Assembly: GCA_007844125.1 (NCBI GenBank)
Contig: CM017560.1
Location: 6,788,759 to 6,852,758, forward strand
Source: Sinonovacula constricta
Lineage: Eukaryota > Mollusca > Bivalvia > Cardiida > Solecurtidae
DNA: 64,000 bases
Direction: 5' to 3'
The position numbers were made by a program, and so were the translations under genes. The notes under the pieces are model-generated. The model worked only from the letters and a program-made list of their open reading frames with translations, was not told the origin of the DNA and did no database searches. Shown here in pieces: positions 1 through 12,400 of the stretch. Within the stretch, counting starts at the first letter, position 1, and each line of letters begins with the position of its first letter.

Positions 1-914
1 GAATGATAAGGCTGCAATCTTACTTATACTATCTATGGTTTATTGACAGGATATACATTGATAAGGCTACACTCGTTTTTATACTATCTCTAGTTTATTG
101 ACAGTACATTGTATGTTGAATGATTAGACTTATGCTTTGTATGTTAAATGGAACTAATTTGAACTGATTTGTCCGATAAATGAATCTAGAAACTTGTCAT
201 TGTTTTACTTGAATATAATATGCTATGGCTTTGTTGTATTCTTCGATAAATGTATTGAATTAGCTTGTAGTTATGATTTGTTTCAACAATCTTTCCAAAT
301 CAAAGCTTTAAACAAATTTGTGTACGCTTTTGAAAAATTCCCCATTGGTATGACAATCACAATGCACAGTGGTCTGTACAGTTTTATTTAATACTACTTG
401 AATACATGTTTAATTGATTTAGGCTTTGTCTTAATCACACAATAAACTTGTAATCATGTCGGTGGCACTATAGTTAGCTCATGCTTAGTATCAACTCATT
501 AGGGTTTTGCAAATAGTGAAGATCCAGGTCACCCCATCTTCGGAGTGTAGCTATCTGATCAAGATATACACTTATTTGCTTTTTAGATGCTTTTTTGATG
601 GGTTATAACATATATTACGTGAGGTGGGTTGAAGCTCTAGTGGGAGTTGAACCTGCACCATGTTATTTTTATACAAATGGCAGCATCTAAAGACAGAAAC
701 TTTACGATCCACTGTAATGCCTCAAACACGGCTGACATAAACTTCTCTTGTGTTGTAGAAGCCAGTATGACGTGCCGGAGTTTGATGAGCCACAAAACGA
801 CGAACGACCGCGCAATTATGGATACTTGACAACCATGTCAAACTCGTAAAATGGATTCTATTTACAGTTTCGGCAAAACGGTCACTGAAACATAAGACCT
901 AGAAATGTCTGTGG

Positions 915-1008
<94 letters not shown>

Positions 1009-3384
1009 CCGCCAACCTGGTCACATCACATGGCATTATAGGTAAATGCTCTTTATTGTATGTAGAAACAGCCGAGGATTTCCAAGTTTTATTAACCATT
1101 CGGTTATAGTGTTCCAAAGCTGCATTGTTATTTTATCTTTTTAAAAGCAAAGCATGTGTTTAACCATAATGAATAATGAATTAAAATGTGCGTTTGGTGT
1201 TCTTCAGCAGAGAATGATGTTTGAACTGCACATGCGGTTATGTGTATATTTTTGTCACAAACGAAGATTCTAACTGGCTTTATAATAATGCAATAATTAA
1301 AATAATTAAATTACATTTGATTTTATGATAAGTATGATTGTATGTGGCATGTATGTGCGCAAATCTGTTACCATGTCGCTTTGATTCCGTGTGTAGTCGG
1401 ACTGTCTCAGGTTACTCTTTCATGCACAAACTTCCCTCGATGAATCTCGGAGAATGTGTAAAATAAAAAAAGAATTGTGTCCTCGCCAAACAAAAGAGTT
1501 CGTGGTGCTGTTTGATTGGTATATGTTTACCGGTACTTTCTTGGAAAGAGGCCGGTGGCTATTCGTCCCGTTAGCGAAAGTAGACACACAAAAATGAATT
1601 CAAACTGTTAATATAGGGACGTAGGTTGACAAATGACATCGTGTTATCTCCCTTGTGGGTAGGTATATAGTTATTGTTGACAAAATGTGATTTTTTCATT
1701 TTTATAATTATTGAGAACGTTTCAGACATCAACATGTACATACAAGTTTATTTTGTTGAATGGGATCAGAATATGTCAACATGACTTGGAAATAGTTGAT
1801 AGTTACGAAATATTAAAAATAAATTGAGAATAGTTCTTAATTAAGTTATTATAGTTTGCTAGTTGGCTTCCAGTGGGTATCGGCTTTGAGTATAAATGGA
1901 GATAGAATCTTAACCACTAGACAATTGTCTAAATGTACAAATCTACAAATGGACCTACATGTCTGTATGAATGCGTCTTTTCAATAAAATTATCTACATC
2001 GAATCCCGTCTGTCTGTAACTTTGTGCTTCATTCATACATATCCTTATTTCCTCCTTTTTTTCAGAACAGTACAATATATTTAACACATATTATAAAAAG
2101 ATACATATCAATGGTGGATTATAAACATGGACAAAAACATTTGATACATTATTAAGTACAGGAGCAACATAAGCACATGTTGCTTATTGATCGGGCACAT
2201 GCTGCTCCTAATCTGACAAAAAAGAACATGTATAATATGTCTACACAGGAAAGGATGACCATACAACATAAGCGCACAAACACTCAAGCACACACTTGTA
2301 AACACGCGCACTCAAGGGCGCTCGCTCCTGCACTCAAAAGAATTCATTGAAAGCGAAAGAAGGAAGTAAAAGTAGGAAAAGAGAGATGAAAAATGTACAC
2401 ATATAACATGGAAAGTATTTGTAGGTAAATGCAAAACTAATTTAAATAGCGTTCACTGACTCAGATCTGGTAAAGGAAAGATCTAGTAGTGATTTACTCA
2501 TACAGTTAGCAAAATTTAAACACTTAAATGTTCAAAATCACTTTAGTCAATACATGTACAAATAAGAACAAAATGTAAGTAATTACAAATGCATACGCTG
2601 CAACAATAAATAAATGTACTAAAAAACAATGTCTACGAAATCATCATATTTTTCTCCAAGAATAGAAACAAGTAACGGATTTTTAACACCCAGGAAAAGA
2701 CTGACCTAAATTTGGTGTTTTCATGCTTAAAAAGAAGCTAAATATAACATTACTAACGGTTACATAAAGTTTGTTACACAAATTGTAGCGGCGTTCGCGC
2801 AATCTAAGACATTCTATAATTGCGTACTCAGCAATTAATGTACTAGACATTAATCCTGTCCTATTCCAAGTGCACATTTTGATGCTGATCATTACAAAAC
2901 AAGAAAAAAACCTTCATAAACACAGTCGAATAAATATGGCATTCATGATTAAAATATCCCTTGTGAGTTGGGCCCGTATCTAATATCTATCAATAAATAT
3001 GTTAATTTAATTAAAGTATAAACTTTATAAAGGACAGAATGACTGTTTTAGTATTGTTTAACAATTAAAATACATGTAATAGGGCAGCTCATTGTATATA
3101 TATTTTAAAAAAACTATATTTTATTAACAACTTATTCACGCCGTTTCTTTGATATGACTGATTAAACGTTATGCTCAAGTAAAAAAAAAAAGATTGACAA
3201 GAAGCCATGTATCTGTTTCTTTTCACTTCCAAATACGCAGTCGATATTTAGTTTTGTTTTAACGATGAAAATCTACTCGGCATGTGACCAAATAGAAGTA
3301 AAAGACAATGACAGTTATTATGTATTTCAACAACAACAACTACAAAACCGAGGCACAATTTAAGCAAAATTTAAAAGGACCATA
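1..3384. other. AT-rich intergenic DNA, no gene recognised
   Basis: Only short chance reading frames occur on either strand, with no recognisable domain or consistent splice structure. Apart from the TA microsatellite (917-1007) I see no structured element. A sequence near 630-660 resembles a tRNA B box on the minus strand (GGTTCAACTCC when reversed) and could be a SINE remnant, but the rest of a tRNA-like head is not clear. Confidence 0.5.
917..1007. repeat. (TA)n microsatellite
   Basis: About 90 bp of uninterrupted TA dinucleotide, flanked by GGTAA on the left and TTACC on the right, so the whole tract can fold as a perfect cruciform. Confidence 0.95.
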
Positions 3385-4690
3385 TTAATGTGTGCATCTA
3401 GCTCGATAACCAAATGGGCGCTTAAGTATCCTGCAGGATGTCCCGAGTTCGAATGCTGCTTTTATTTACGTTTTTTTTGTCTTGACGGCTGACCATTTTG
3501 ATCGTTAGATTTTTGTAAACATGCTTTTACTGTTTTTGCTTATATTCCATTTGTTCGTGTTTGTAATGTAACGGTTACAGCAGGATTACTTGTCTCTTAA
3601 GTTATGTACAAGTAGAACTGATAAGCATTATAATGCATTCCTCCAGAAGGGCGAAAAGGAAGTTTTAATTCTTTCATGTTTTGTCTTCATAATTATCATA
3701 ATTATCAGCATTTGTAAGGATTAGATTAATTTCGTGCACGTGTAATGCAAGAAACACGTGTACACAATTAGACAACGTTACTTTAGCCTAAATACGTTGC
3801 AATATTTAAATTTATAATCGGTTGTTTATTTTTGGTGTGTGCCCCTTTTCTCACATAGTTTCTTACAGTAAAAATCGTTTTGTTAAAACTAAAGTATTGC
3901 GATTTTTTATCTGTTGTTTTTTTTACTTTTTAGTTGTCTTATTACTACTGGAATACATAACTTTCAATGAGATTTATGAAGTAAACTTACCTATGCCGTA
4001 AACTTACTTATAGAGCATCAATTTCAAATTAGTTGCAATAATGTACGCCTAAATTTTATTATAATATTTCCATCGTTTTTAATCGCCTTTGATGCTTTGC
4101 GTTAATAAGTTTCGTGTAAAAATGTTCTATTCACGGGCATAGTGTATGCATTTTATGTGTATAGTTGTATTTAGTGTATTGTTGTGACAATCATCTATAA
4201 AATGTTGGTGACGTTATGTAGGGATTCTTTTCACAAAAAGTTAAAAGGTATAGTCTGTTCTCCGTTCTTTTAAAAGTTTGATATTAAAGATTGTTTAATC
4301 CTATGTAGTTTGTTTGTCGTCCCAACAACAATATTTCAGTTATCTGGAGACGGAGTCAGAAACAGATATAGCGATGCTTTCACGGTGTTTAACATGTCAG
4401 GAACACCTGACATGTTACCACACCCAGTCACATTATCCTGACAGCCGACAGACCAGTCTTAGAATTATTCTTATATTTATTCTTATAGTGACGGAGCTAT
4501 GTCACTACAATTCTAACAATTTTTGGAATGTTTCGACTCAGTTTTAAATTCATTAAATATCGGAATGTGGCCTTACCTGTCTTCACACTGTCATCACATT
4601 GATGGGTTTTGGGATTGAAATGGAAATGGGTGTGGGGTCTAGCCGTCTGGACACAGCCTCAAACTGAATTGGTATCAGGAAAGAGGATAG
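3385..4690 (+). repeat. ~1.1 kb interspersed repeat with tRNA-like head, copy 1
   Basis: The start (about 3390-3470) resembles a tRNA-derived promoter with a B box (GAGTTCGAATGC). Blocks in the same order recur at 42345-43290: a CTTTTCTCACAT block, a GTCTTATTAxTAC block, a CACGGGCATAGTGTATGCA block, then TCGTCCCAACA / ATATTTCAG / CACACCCAGTCACATTATCCTG. Parts also recur at 16990-17230 and 18880-19380. The tail (4310-4540) is the unexpanded form of the segment that carries the TATATACCACTG arrays elsewhere: GACGGAGCTATGTCACTAC here, with no array. The final ~150 bp up to 4690 is unassigned flank of the mobile element. Confidence 0.6.
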
Positions 4691-5146
4691 TCAGGCCTCA
4701 GACCACAGTTATTTTTACTATATGTTCTATATAGACATTGTGGACAATGGTCATGTTGGTAACTCTCCAATCAAATCAGAGTCACTTGCTGTCAGTAGTA
4801 TCATCCAAGAGAAGAAATTCTAGCTGCAGAAAGTTGGGGGTCAAGCTGCTTCCGGTCCCATAATTTCCAGTCAAAGTACAACCATGCACCATTCGGCTGT
4901 AATCCGCCGGAACCACGTGAATTTGGCCATGTACACAATCACTGAAAATAGACAAATTGACATAAAGTCTTCATCAATGCTTTCATTTACCAGCTTATTA
5001 AGGTCCACTCTGTTGAAAAATGTCCATGTTGCCATCTCTTTCATTCATCAACTTATTTATATCAGACTTTAAACACATGCACTATTTACTATGTAAACAC
5101 TTCCTTATTGTGGTCAACCAAGGGCAAATAACTGTAGTCTGATTCC
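4691..5146. repeat. A block, copy 1 (456-bp terminal direct repeat with inverted ends)
   Basis: First of three near-identical 456-bp blocks. The inverted 17-mers lie at 4698-4714 and 5126-5142. It contains a 62-codon reading frame (4884-5072) identical in all three copies, but no domain is recognisable and the identity only reflects recent copying. The left edge at 4691 is set by loss of similarity to copies 2 and 3 and by the ATAG at 4687-4690. Confidence 0.8.
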
Positions 5147-5922
5147 TATTTAGCCAGTATTTTTTATTCAAATTTGGTAAAACTTTGCATACATTATCCC
5201 AAACATATATGTAGAAGACCTGGAAAGTTTAAAGTCATTATCTTGTAAACTGATGACTTGAAAGAATATTATGTACCATAGGTCTATTTACCTTTGTCGC
5301 CATGTGTCGGCTCATTGAAGTAGAAATGCACCAAAACTAAAAATGCTGTAACTTTCTTAAAAGTAAAGATTTTTTAATCAAATAAAAAGATTTTTGCTGC
5401 TCTGTTCAATATTTACTTGAAACAAAATGTAATTCTCACATAGATGACCAAGTTGAATTTAAAAAAAAGTGGACTAAATATCATAAAAATTAGTCATATT
5501 ACATAACATTGTAACTGAATTATATAATTTGTAAAGATTTCAGTTTTGTCAAATTCATTACTTTATAAAAGGCATACATTTAACCTTTAAAATGATGGGT
5601 TGCATTTTATCTTAAGTCATATGGTTTAAAAGATATGGCCACCAGACAGGACTGCCACTGTCCAGGAACACAGGTGGCTGGCTGGCCGCCTGGCTGCACA
5701 GTGGGGGGGGGGGGGGGGTGCTTAGTGAAGGTTCACTGCACATGCTTCTGCATCAAAAACATATGCCAGCATATGGGAGGTCTGTTTTTTCAGTTTAAAA
5801 GACTTCAAACAGATATCTGGATTCCCAAACTGAAAATTTTCAATATAAAAGGGGGCCCCAGTTCCTGATTTCATCACAAGAAGATTAATCACCTTCATGC
5901 TATTAACAACTGCTGTCCAAGT
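5147..5922 (+). other. Leader of mobile-element unit 1
   Basis: A 776-bp AT-rich segment between the A block and the transposase start. A 16-G tract lies at 5703-5718; in unit 2 it is 13 G. A 77-codon frame (5635-5868) crosses the G tract. Its length changes with the tract and it has no known domain, so I do not call it a gene. This segment is the likely place for the transposase promoter, though no clear core element was identified. Confidence 0.4.
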
Positions 5923-7898
5923 ATGAGGGGCGATAGAAAGAAGAAGGCGTTCGGTTTCAAGAAGAGATGCTCACCTTGGAATAAAGGCTTGAAGTCTGAC
6001 AGTCATTTCCATGTTGATGCTGAACCTAAGAGATCTGTCATCAGGCTGACTGAAGATGAATTTCCAGTGTCTACCAGACCTACTGCAGATGGAAGCGAGC
6101 TCTGCGGAGATGTCATGCTGCTGCGGCCAAGAACATCAAGAAGTCAACCTGGAGCAAAACAAGAAGAAAACAGTAACTGTCATGGCATGAGACTTGTTGA
6201 CAAGCAAGAAATGGCGAGTTCAATAAATGTGGCACTTGAAAGTCATCGGCAGAAATCGACTGAATGCCATCAGCCTAATCTGATTGTGGCCGATGAAAGA
6301 AAGATGGGACTGTGCTGGAAGATGTCATTCAAGTGCAACAACTGCAGCTTTATTACACCATTATTGAAGCTATACAAGGAGGCAGAGTCATCTAAGAGGG
6401 GACCAAAGCCAGCAACAACAAATCTGAGTCTTGCTGTAGGACTACAAGATGCACCTATGGGGAACTCAAAATTCCGGTACATACTAGCAAGTATGGACAT
6501 TCCACCGCCAGCTAAAAGTAGCATGCAGAAAACATCCAACACTGTGGGCAGTGCAATCAAAGAGCTGAATGATCGAGACATGTCAAAGAAGATTTGCCTG
6601 GTGAAGGATATCAGCAGAAAACGAGGGAATCCTGGGAACTCTATTAATATTGCTGTGGACGGGCGATACAATTCGAGTGTTATCTCGAGCCGGAAGAAGT
6701 CAGGCCAGAATGCATCACAGCCTATCGCAGTAGCCTGTGAGACAATGACAGAAAGGCAGTACATCTTGGCTGCAGCAGTGCAAAATAAGCTTTGCTGGAC
6801 AGGTGCCTGGCTGCGGGGAAAAGGATACCATGTGGAATGCCCCGGCGGTCATGCAGGCTGTACAGCAAATACCTATCGACAGGCACCACTCTCAGAATAT
6901 GAGCTCGGAAAATCTATTGGCCAGACACTAGCAGCTGGAAGTGCTCTTGTTCGGTATGTGACAACAGATGGCGACTCCAGATCAGCTGCCGGTGTGACTG
7001 AGGCCATGCGATTACTCGACCCTATGTGGAAAGTAGAACGCCAGGCAGACCCAATTCATCTCGGTCAGGCTCAGTTCCGGTACTGTTACAATGCTAACTT
7101 TAGTAACGGTATGTTCCCAGGCGCAAAGACCAGAGACCAAAGACAGGAGCAACAGAAGGGTCTCAGCCAGGACATTAAGGCTAGATGCAGCTGTATCCTG
7201 AAGGAAATGATAAAGAGACATGCTGGAGACATGACATTTATAAAAAACAGTTACCCCATGTTCTTGATGCCACAGTGAACTGTTATGCCGGGGACTGCTC
7301 CAAGTGCAGACGCTACTCATACGTATGTTCCGGTGGTGTAACAAACAACTGGTGGAACCGGTCTGTTTTCCTGGGCAGTTACAGGATCACATCTCTCAAT
7401 CTAGACAAAAATGACAAGAAACTGTTAAATGACATTGTAAAAATGAGAATAGGTGTAAGTGCTATAGAAGAAGTTAAATCTGGTACCAGCACACAGAAAT
7501 GTGAGGCAGTGAACCACGCCATCAGTGTCTCCCTGCCCAAAAACAATGACTTTTCTAGAAACATTCATGGACGGCTGAGCTCAACAATTCACAGGCTAAA
7601 TAACGGTTTGGCGGACAGCTTGGTCGCGAAGCTGGATCGAGTAGGAGTGCGTCTTTCCAAGAAGACCTCACAATCCCTACACCAAATGCAACGGGAAGAG
7701 ACGTACCAGAGACATTATTCAAAGAAACCTGACACCATTAAGCGCAAGCTACAATCGAAAGGTAGACAATTGCAGGAACATTTAAAATTCAAGAAAACCC
7801 ACAGTGCACAGTCAGATTACAGAAGAGGCCAGCTAGACCCTAAACCAAGCACATCAAAGGGAGACAACAGTGACCATGCTTACTCACAACTCAACTGA
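5923..7898 (+). pseudogene. MULE-like transposase, frameshifted copy (unit 1)
   Basis: Same protein as the intact copy at 10424-12400, but the reading frame breaks after residue 445. The A run at about 7243-7248 has one base fewer than in unit 2 (six versus seven A). The first frame runs 5923-7278 (451 codons, with a short out-of-frame tail). The rest continues in another frame to 7898 and includes the C-x-E-x-x-N block. The first part keeps the D of VDGRYNS, the TTDGDS acidic pair and the D-P-I-H motif. The second part keeps the QKCEAVNHA glutamate. Because the change is in a homopolymer it may be a sequencing error rather than true inactivation. Confidence 0.75.
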
Positions 7899-8521
7899 GT
7901 TAACTCTCATTATAAACAGTGTTGATGTGTTAAATAAAATGTCAGTGACATCATAATATAACTCTACCTATCAAATTAGTTTTCTTAGCAGTGAGAGACA
8001 ATATACATGTATTTAAGTGTGACTTCATGTGGGTTCTATATATATTTCAATACTATTTCAATTTGCATACATGCCCTTCAATTGAACTTGTTTTAATATG
8101 CTACCATTTCTGTGGCTGGCTGGTTTTGATTAAATAAATGTTACTATGAATTTATGCACTGTTTTTATTCTTTTTTACAATAGTAAAGCGTTTTCAGTAC
8201 TGTTTAACAAGTTCTCATGGTCTATGGCTGTTGACGAGCAATTATTTCACGCTATGCACATGTGAACTAACTCACCGTACTGAAAATGCACTGCTATTGT
8301 TCATAATATAAATCAATTATAGTGCCAACATACTGACTAAAAATAAAATAAACAACAACAAAAAGACAATACAATAACTAGCACACACAATTTGTTCATT
8401 AAAAGACAAATACATCTTTATGAACCTTATTAAATTAATAAATAAATAAATAAAGTAAATAATAAAAAACCTTCTGTCGACATTTGTGACATCTCGAGAT
8501 GTCTTTTGAACAAACCAAATA

Positions 8522-8893
8522 CTAACCTTGCTTAAATAAACAGTCTGGATAGACTATGTGGCCTGAGCATGTGCCACGGTTTGTACATTTAAGCCTATCT
8601 GTGTTGACAGTATGAGGTTCGAGGCTGAGATATTCCGCGCGGACACAAAGTGCCACATGACACAGATGCGAAACTTCTAGACCTGGTTCTACACTCAATT
8701 TTTTATGGTGAACCAGGTAAAGAAGTTTGTGCACATGCATGGTGTGCCACTTTGAGTCAGGAAATTTAGCCTTTATTACCCCATATCCCACTGGCCCCTT
8801 TTTAACACAACCCTGCCAAATGGCAAAACCATGACTGTTGGGCAGAGACTTTTCAGTTATCTTTGTCATATATTTTTCAAAAAATGCCTCCAT
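8522..8893 (-). CDS. His-Me finger (I-PpoI-type) endonuclease with zinc-binding loop
   Basis: 123 aa, convergent with the transposase and in the same unit. The pattern matches the zinc-binding loop region of homing endonucleases, the I-PpoI family. C29, C78 and C83 align with zinc site 1, and C103, C109, H112 and C118 with zinc site 2. H76 (in VSHLCH) is the expected general base and N97 the metal ligand, 21 residues apart as in I-PpoI. The fourth ligand of zinc site 1, normally His, is Y88 here (RAEYLSLEPH). In the family such enzymes make double-strand DNA breaks. Here the protein may cut the host target or help excise or circularise the element; that role is inference. The start at MEAFF was chosen because it is the first ATG of the open frame. 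The protein is small but covers the whole nuclease core. Confidence 0.7.
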   Translation of the reverse strand: MEAFFEKYMTKITEKSLPNSHGFAIWQGCVKKGPVGYGVIKAKFPDSKWHTMHVHKLLYLVHHKKLSVEPGLEVSHLCHVALCVRAEYLSLEPHTVNTDRLKCTNRGTCSGHIVYPDCLFKQG

Positions 8894-9192
8894 TATGATT
8901 TGAAAGTGACAGTGAGGCTTTGACCTACACAGGAAATGACCTCTTGGCTATTTTTAGATGTTATTTTATACTGAAAGTAGATGTTTTCATTTTTTTTTCA
9001 AAAATAGTATATATTATTATATAATATTATATAATATAATGTAATAACATCTTAAAGGTTGACATTTAATTATAAATTCTGATTTTTACATTCTTCATCT
9101 ACCTTAGGGTCAAGTTTGAACAAAATTGTTCAAGAAATAAAAAAGTTATTACCATTCAAACACCATGAACCCCATTCAATGGATGCTCCTAA

Positions 9193-9648
9193 TCAGGCCT
9201 CAGACCACAGTTATTTTTACTATATGTTCTATATAGACATTGTGGACAATGGTCATGTTGGTAACTCTCCAATCAAATCAGAGTCACTTGCTGTCAGTAG
9301 TATCATCCAAGAGAAGAAATTCTAGCTGCAGAAAGTTGGGGGTCAAGCTGCTTCCGGTCCCATAATTTCCAGTCAAAGTACAACCATGCACCATTCGGCT
9401 GTAATCCGCCGGAACCACGTGAATTTGGCCATGTACACAATCACTGAAAATAGACAAATTGACATAAAGTCTTCATCAATGCTTTCATTTACCAGCTTAT
9501 TAAGGTCCACTCTGTTGAAAAATGTCCATGTTGCCATCTCTTTCATTCATCAACTTATTTATATCAGACTTTAAACACATGCACTATTTACTATGTAAAC
9601 ACTTCCTTATTGTGGTCAACCAAGGGCAAATAACTGTAGTCTGATTCC
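9193..9648. repeat. A block, copy 2 (internal)
   Basis: Nearly identical to the blocks at 4691 and 13700. Inverted 17-mers lie at 9200-9216 and near 9628-9644. It joins unit 1 to unit 2. Upstream is the unit-specific sequence ending CTCCTAA, which also precedes copy 3 but not copy 1, and this defines the left edge of the repeat. Confidence 0.8.
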
Positions 9649-10423
9649 TATTTAGCCAGTATTTTTCATTCAAATTTGGTAAAACTTTGCATACATTATC
9701 CCAAACATATATGTAGAAGACCTGGAAAGTTTAAAGTCATTATCTTGTAAACTGATGACTTGAAAGAATATTATGTACCATAGGTCTATTTACCTTTGTC
9801 GCCATGTGTCGGCTCATTGAAGTAGAAATGCACCAAAACTAAAAATGCTGTTACTTTCTTAAAAGTAAAGATTTTTTAATCAAAAAAAAAAAGATTTTTG
9901 CTGCTCTGTTCAATATTTACTTGAAACAAAATGTAATTCTCACATAGATGACCAAGTTGAATTTAAAAAAAAGTGGACTAAATATCATAAAAATTAGTCA
10001 TATTACATAACATTGTAACTGAATTATATAATTTTTAAAGATTTCAGTTCTGTCAAATTCATTACTTTATAAAAGGCATACATTTAACCTTTAAAATGAT
10101 GGGTTGCATTTTATCTTAAGTCATATGGTTTAAAAGATATGGCCACCAGACAGGACTGCCACTGTCCAGGAACACAGGTGGCTGGCTGGCCGCCTGGCTG
10201 CACAGTGGGGGGGGGGGGGTGCTTAGTGCAGGTTCACTGCACATGCTTCTGCATCAAAAACATATGCCAGCATATGGGAGGTCTGTTTTTTCAGTTTAAA
10301 AGACTTCAAACAGATATCTGGATTCCCAAACTGAAAATTTTCAATATAAAAGGGGGCCCCAGTTCCTGATTTCATCACAAGAAGATTAATCACCTTCATG
10401 CTATTAACAACTGCTGTCCAAGT
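9649..10423 (+). other. Leader of mobile-element unit 2
   Basis: Counterpart of 5147-5922, with small differences: a 13-G tract at 10207-10219 and a longer A run near 9884. No separate gene is supported. Confidence 0.4.
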
Positions 10424-12400
10424 ATGAGGGGCGATAGAAAGAAGAAGGCGTTCGGTTTCAAGAAGAGATGCTCACCTTGGAATAAAGGCTTGAAGTCTGA
10501 CAGTCATTTCCATGTTGATGCTGAACCTAAGAGATCTGTCATCAGGCTGACTGAAGATGAATTTCCAGTGTCTACCAGACCTACTGCAGATGGAAGCGAG
10601 CTCTGCGGAGATGTCATGCTGCTGCGGCCAAGAACATCAAGAAGTCAACCTGGAGCAAAACAAGAAGAAAACAGTAACTGTCATGGCATGAGACTTGTTG
10701 ACAAGCAAGAAATGGCGAGTTCAATAAATGTGGCACTTGAAAGTCATCGGCAGAAATCGACTGAATGCCATCAGCCTAATCTGATTGTGGCCGATGAAAG
10801 AAAGATGGGACTGTGCTGGAAGATGTCATTCAAGTGCAACAACTGCAGCTTTATTACACCATTATTGAAGTTATACAAGGAGGCAGAGTCATCTAAGAGG
10901 GGACCAAAGCCAGCAACAACAAATCTGAGTCTTGCTGTAGGACTACAAGATGCACCTATGGGGAACTCAAAATTCCGGTACATACTAGCAAGTATGGACA
11001 TTCCACCGCCAGCTAAAAGTAGCATGCAGAAAACATCCAACACTGTGGGCAGTGCAATCAAAGAGCTGAATGATCGAGACATGTCAAAGAAGATTTGCCT
11101 GGTGAAGGATATCAGCAGAAAACGAGGGAATCCTGGGAACTCTATTAATATTGCTGTGGACGGGCGATACAATTCGAGTGTTATCTCGAGCCGGAAGAAG
11201 TCAGGCCAGAATGCATCACAGTCTATCGCAGTAGCCTGTGAGACAATGACAGAAAGGCAGTACATCTTGGCTGCAGCAGTGCAAAATAAGCTTTGCTGGA
11301 CAGGTGCCTGGCTGCGGGGAAAAGGATACCATGTGGAATGCCCCGGCGGTCATGCAGGCTGTACAGCAAATACCTATCGACAGGCACCACTCTCAGAATA
11401 TGAGCTCGGAAAATCTATTGGCCAGACACTAGCAGCTGGAAGTGCTCTTGTTCGGTATGTGACAACAGATGGCGACTCCAGATCAGCTGCCGGTGTGACT
11501 GAGGCCATGCGATTACTCGACCCTATGTGGAAAGTAGAACGCCAGGCAGACCCAATTCATCTCGGTCAGGCTCAGTTCCGGTACTGTTACAATGCTAACT
11601 TTAGTAACGGTATGTTCCCAGGCGCAAAGACCAGAGACCAAAGACAGGAGCAACAGAAGGGTCTCAGCCAGGACATTAAGGCTAGATGCAGCTGTATCCT
11701 GAAGGAAATGATAAAGAGACATGCTGGAGACATGACATTTATAAAAAAACAGTTACCCCATGTTCTTGATGCCACAGTGAACTGTTATGCCGGGGACTGC
11801 TCCAAGTGCAGACGCTACTCATACGTATGTTCCGGTGGTGTAACAAACAACTGGTGGAACCGGTCTGTTTTCCTGGGCAGTTACAGGATCACATCTCTCA
11901 ATCTAGACAAAAATGACAAGAAACTGTTAAATGACATTGTAAAAATGAGAATAGGTGTAAGTGCTATAGAAGAAGTTAAATCTGGTACCAGCACACAGAA
12001 ATGTGAGGCAGTGAACCACGCCATCAGTGTCTCCCTGCCCAAAAACAATGACTTTTCTAGAAACATTCATGGACGGCTGAGCTCAACAATTCACAGGCTA
12101 AATAACGGTTTGGCGGACAGCTTGGTCGCGAAGCTGGATCGAGTAGGAGTGCGTCTTTCCAAGAAGACCTCACAATCCCTACACCAAATGCAACGGGAAG
12201 AGACGTACCAGAGACATTATTCAAAGAAACCTGACACCATTAAGCGCAAGCTACAATCGAAAGGTAGACAATTGCAGGAACATTTAAAATTCAAGAAAAC
12301 CCACAGGGCACAGTCAGATTACAGAAGAGGCCAGCTAGACCCTAAACCAAGCACATCAAAGGGAGACAACAGTGACCATGCTTACTCACAACTCAACTGA
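10424..12400 (+). CDS. MULE-like DDE transposase, intact
   Basis: 658 aa. The N-terminal ~120 residues are basic and low complexity (GDRKKKAFGFKKR). A C-x2-C-type cluster (CWKMSFKCNNC) lies at about 131-141. Residues 165-215 (TNLSLAVGLQDAPMGNS...) resemble the region ahead of the catalytic core in animal Mutator-like transposases. Catalytic candidates are D246 (VDGRYNS), D349 (TTDGDS), the D-x2-H signature D376-P-I-H379 typical of MULE and related superfamilies, and E528 (TQKCEAVNHA, followed by LPKN). Four cysteines (454, 459, 462, 469) between the second D and the E suggest a zinc knuckle insert. The start is the ATG of MRGDRKKK, just after an in-frame stop and shared by both units. In the family it would catalyse cut-and-paste strand transfer in the nucleus. 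The absence of long Mutator-type terminal inverted repeats is odd. Confidence 0.8.
   Translation: MRGDRKKKAFGFKKRCSPWNKGLKSDSHFHVDAEPKRSVIRLTEDEFPVSTRPTADGSELCGDVMLLRPRTSRSQPGAKQEENSNCHGMRLVDKQEMASSINVALESHRQKSTECHQPNLIVADERKMGLCWKMSFKCNNCSFITPLLKLYKEAESSKRGPKPATTNLSLAVGLQDAPMGNSKFRYILASMDIPPPAKSSMQKTSNTVGSAIKELNDRDMSKKICLVKDISRKRGNPGNSINIAVDGRYNSSVISSRKKSGQNASQSIAVACETMTERQYILAAAVQNKLCWTGAWLRGKGYHVECPGGHAGCTANTYRQAPLSEYELGKSIGQTLAAGSALVRYVTTDGDSRSAAGVTEAMRLLDPMWKVERQADPIHLGQAQFRYCYNANFSNGMFPGAKTRDQRQEQQKGLSQDIKARCSCILKEMIKRHAGDMTFIKKQLPHVLDATVNCYAGDCSKCRRYSYVCSGGVTNNWWNRSVFLGSYRITSLNLDKNDKKLLNDIVKMRIGVSAIEEVKSGTSTQKCEAVNHAISVSLPKNNDFSRNIHGRLSSTIHRLNNGLADSLVAKLDRVGVRLSKKTSQSLHQMQREETYQRHYSKKPDTIKRKLQSKGRQLQEHLKFKKTHRAQSDYRRGQLDPKPSTSKGDNSDHAYSQLN

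Noticed and set aside
4884..5072. 62-aa frame in every A block
   Set aside because: Identical because the blocks are recent copies; no domain or codon signal supports a gene.
5635..5868. 76-77 aa frame ahead of the transposase (also 10139-10369)
   Set aside because: It crosses a poly-G tract of variable length and has no recognisable domain; similarity between copies reflects recent duplication only.
6270..6764. 164-aa minus-strand frame inside the transposase (also 10771-11265)
   Set aside because: Antisense shadow of the transposase coding region.
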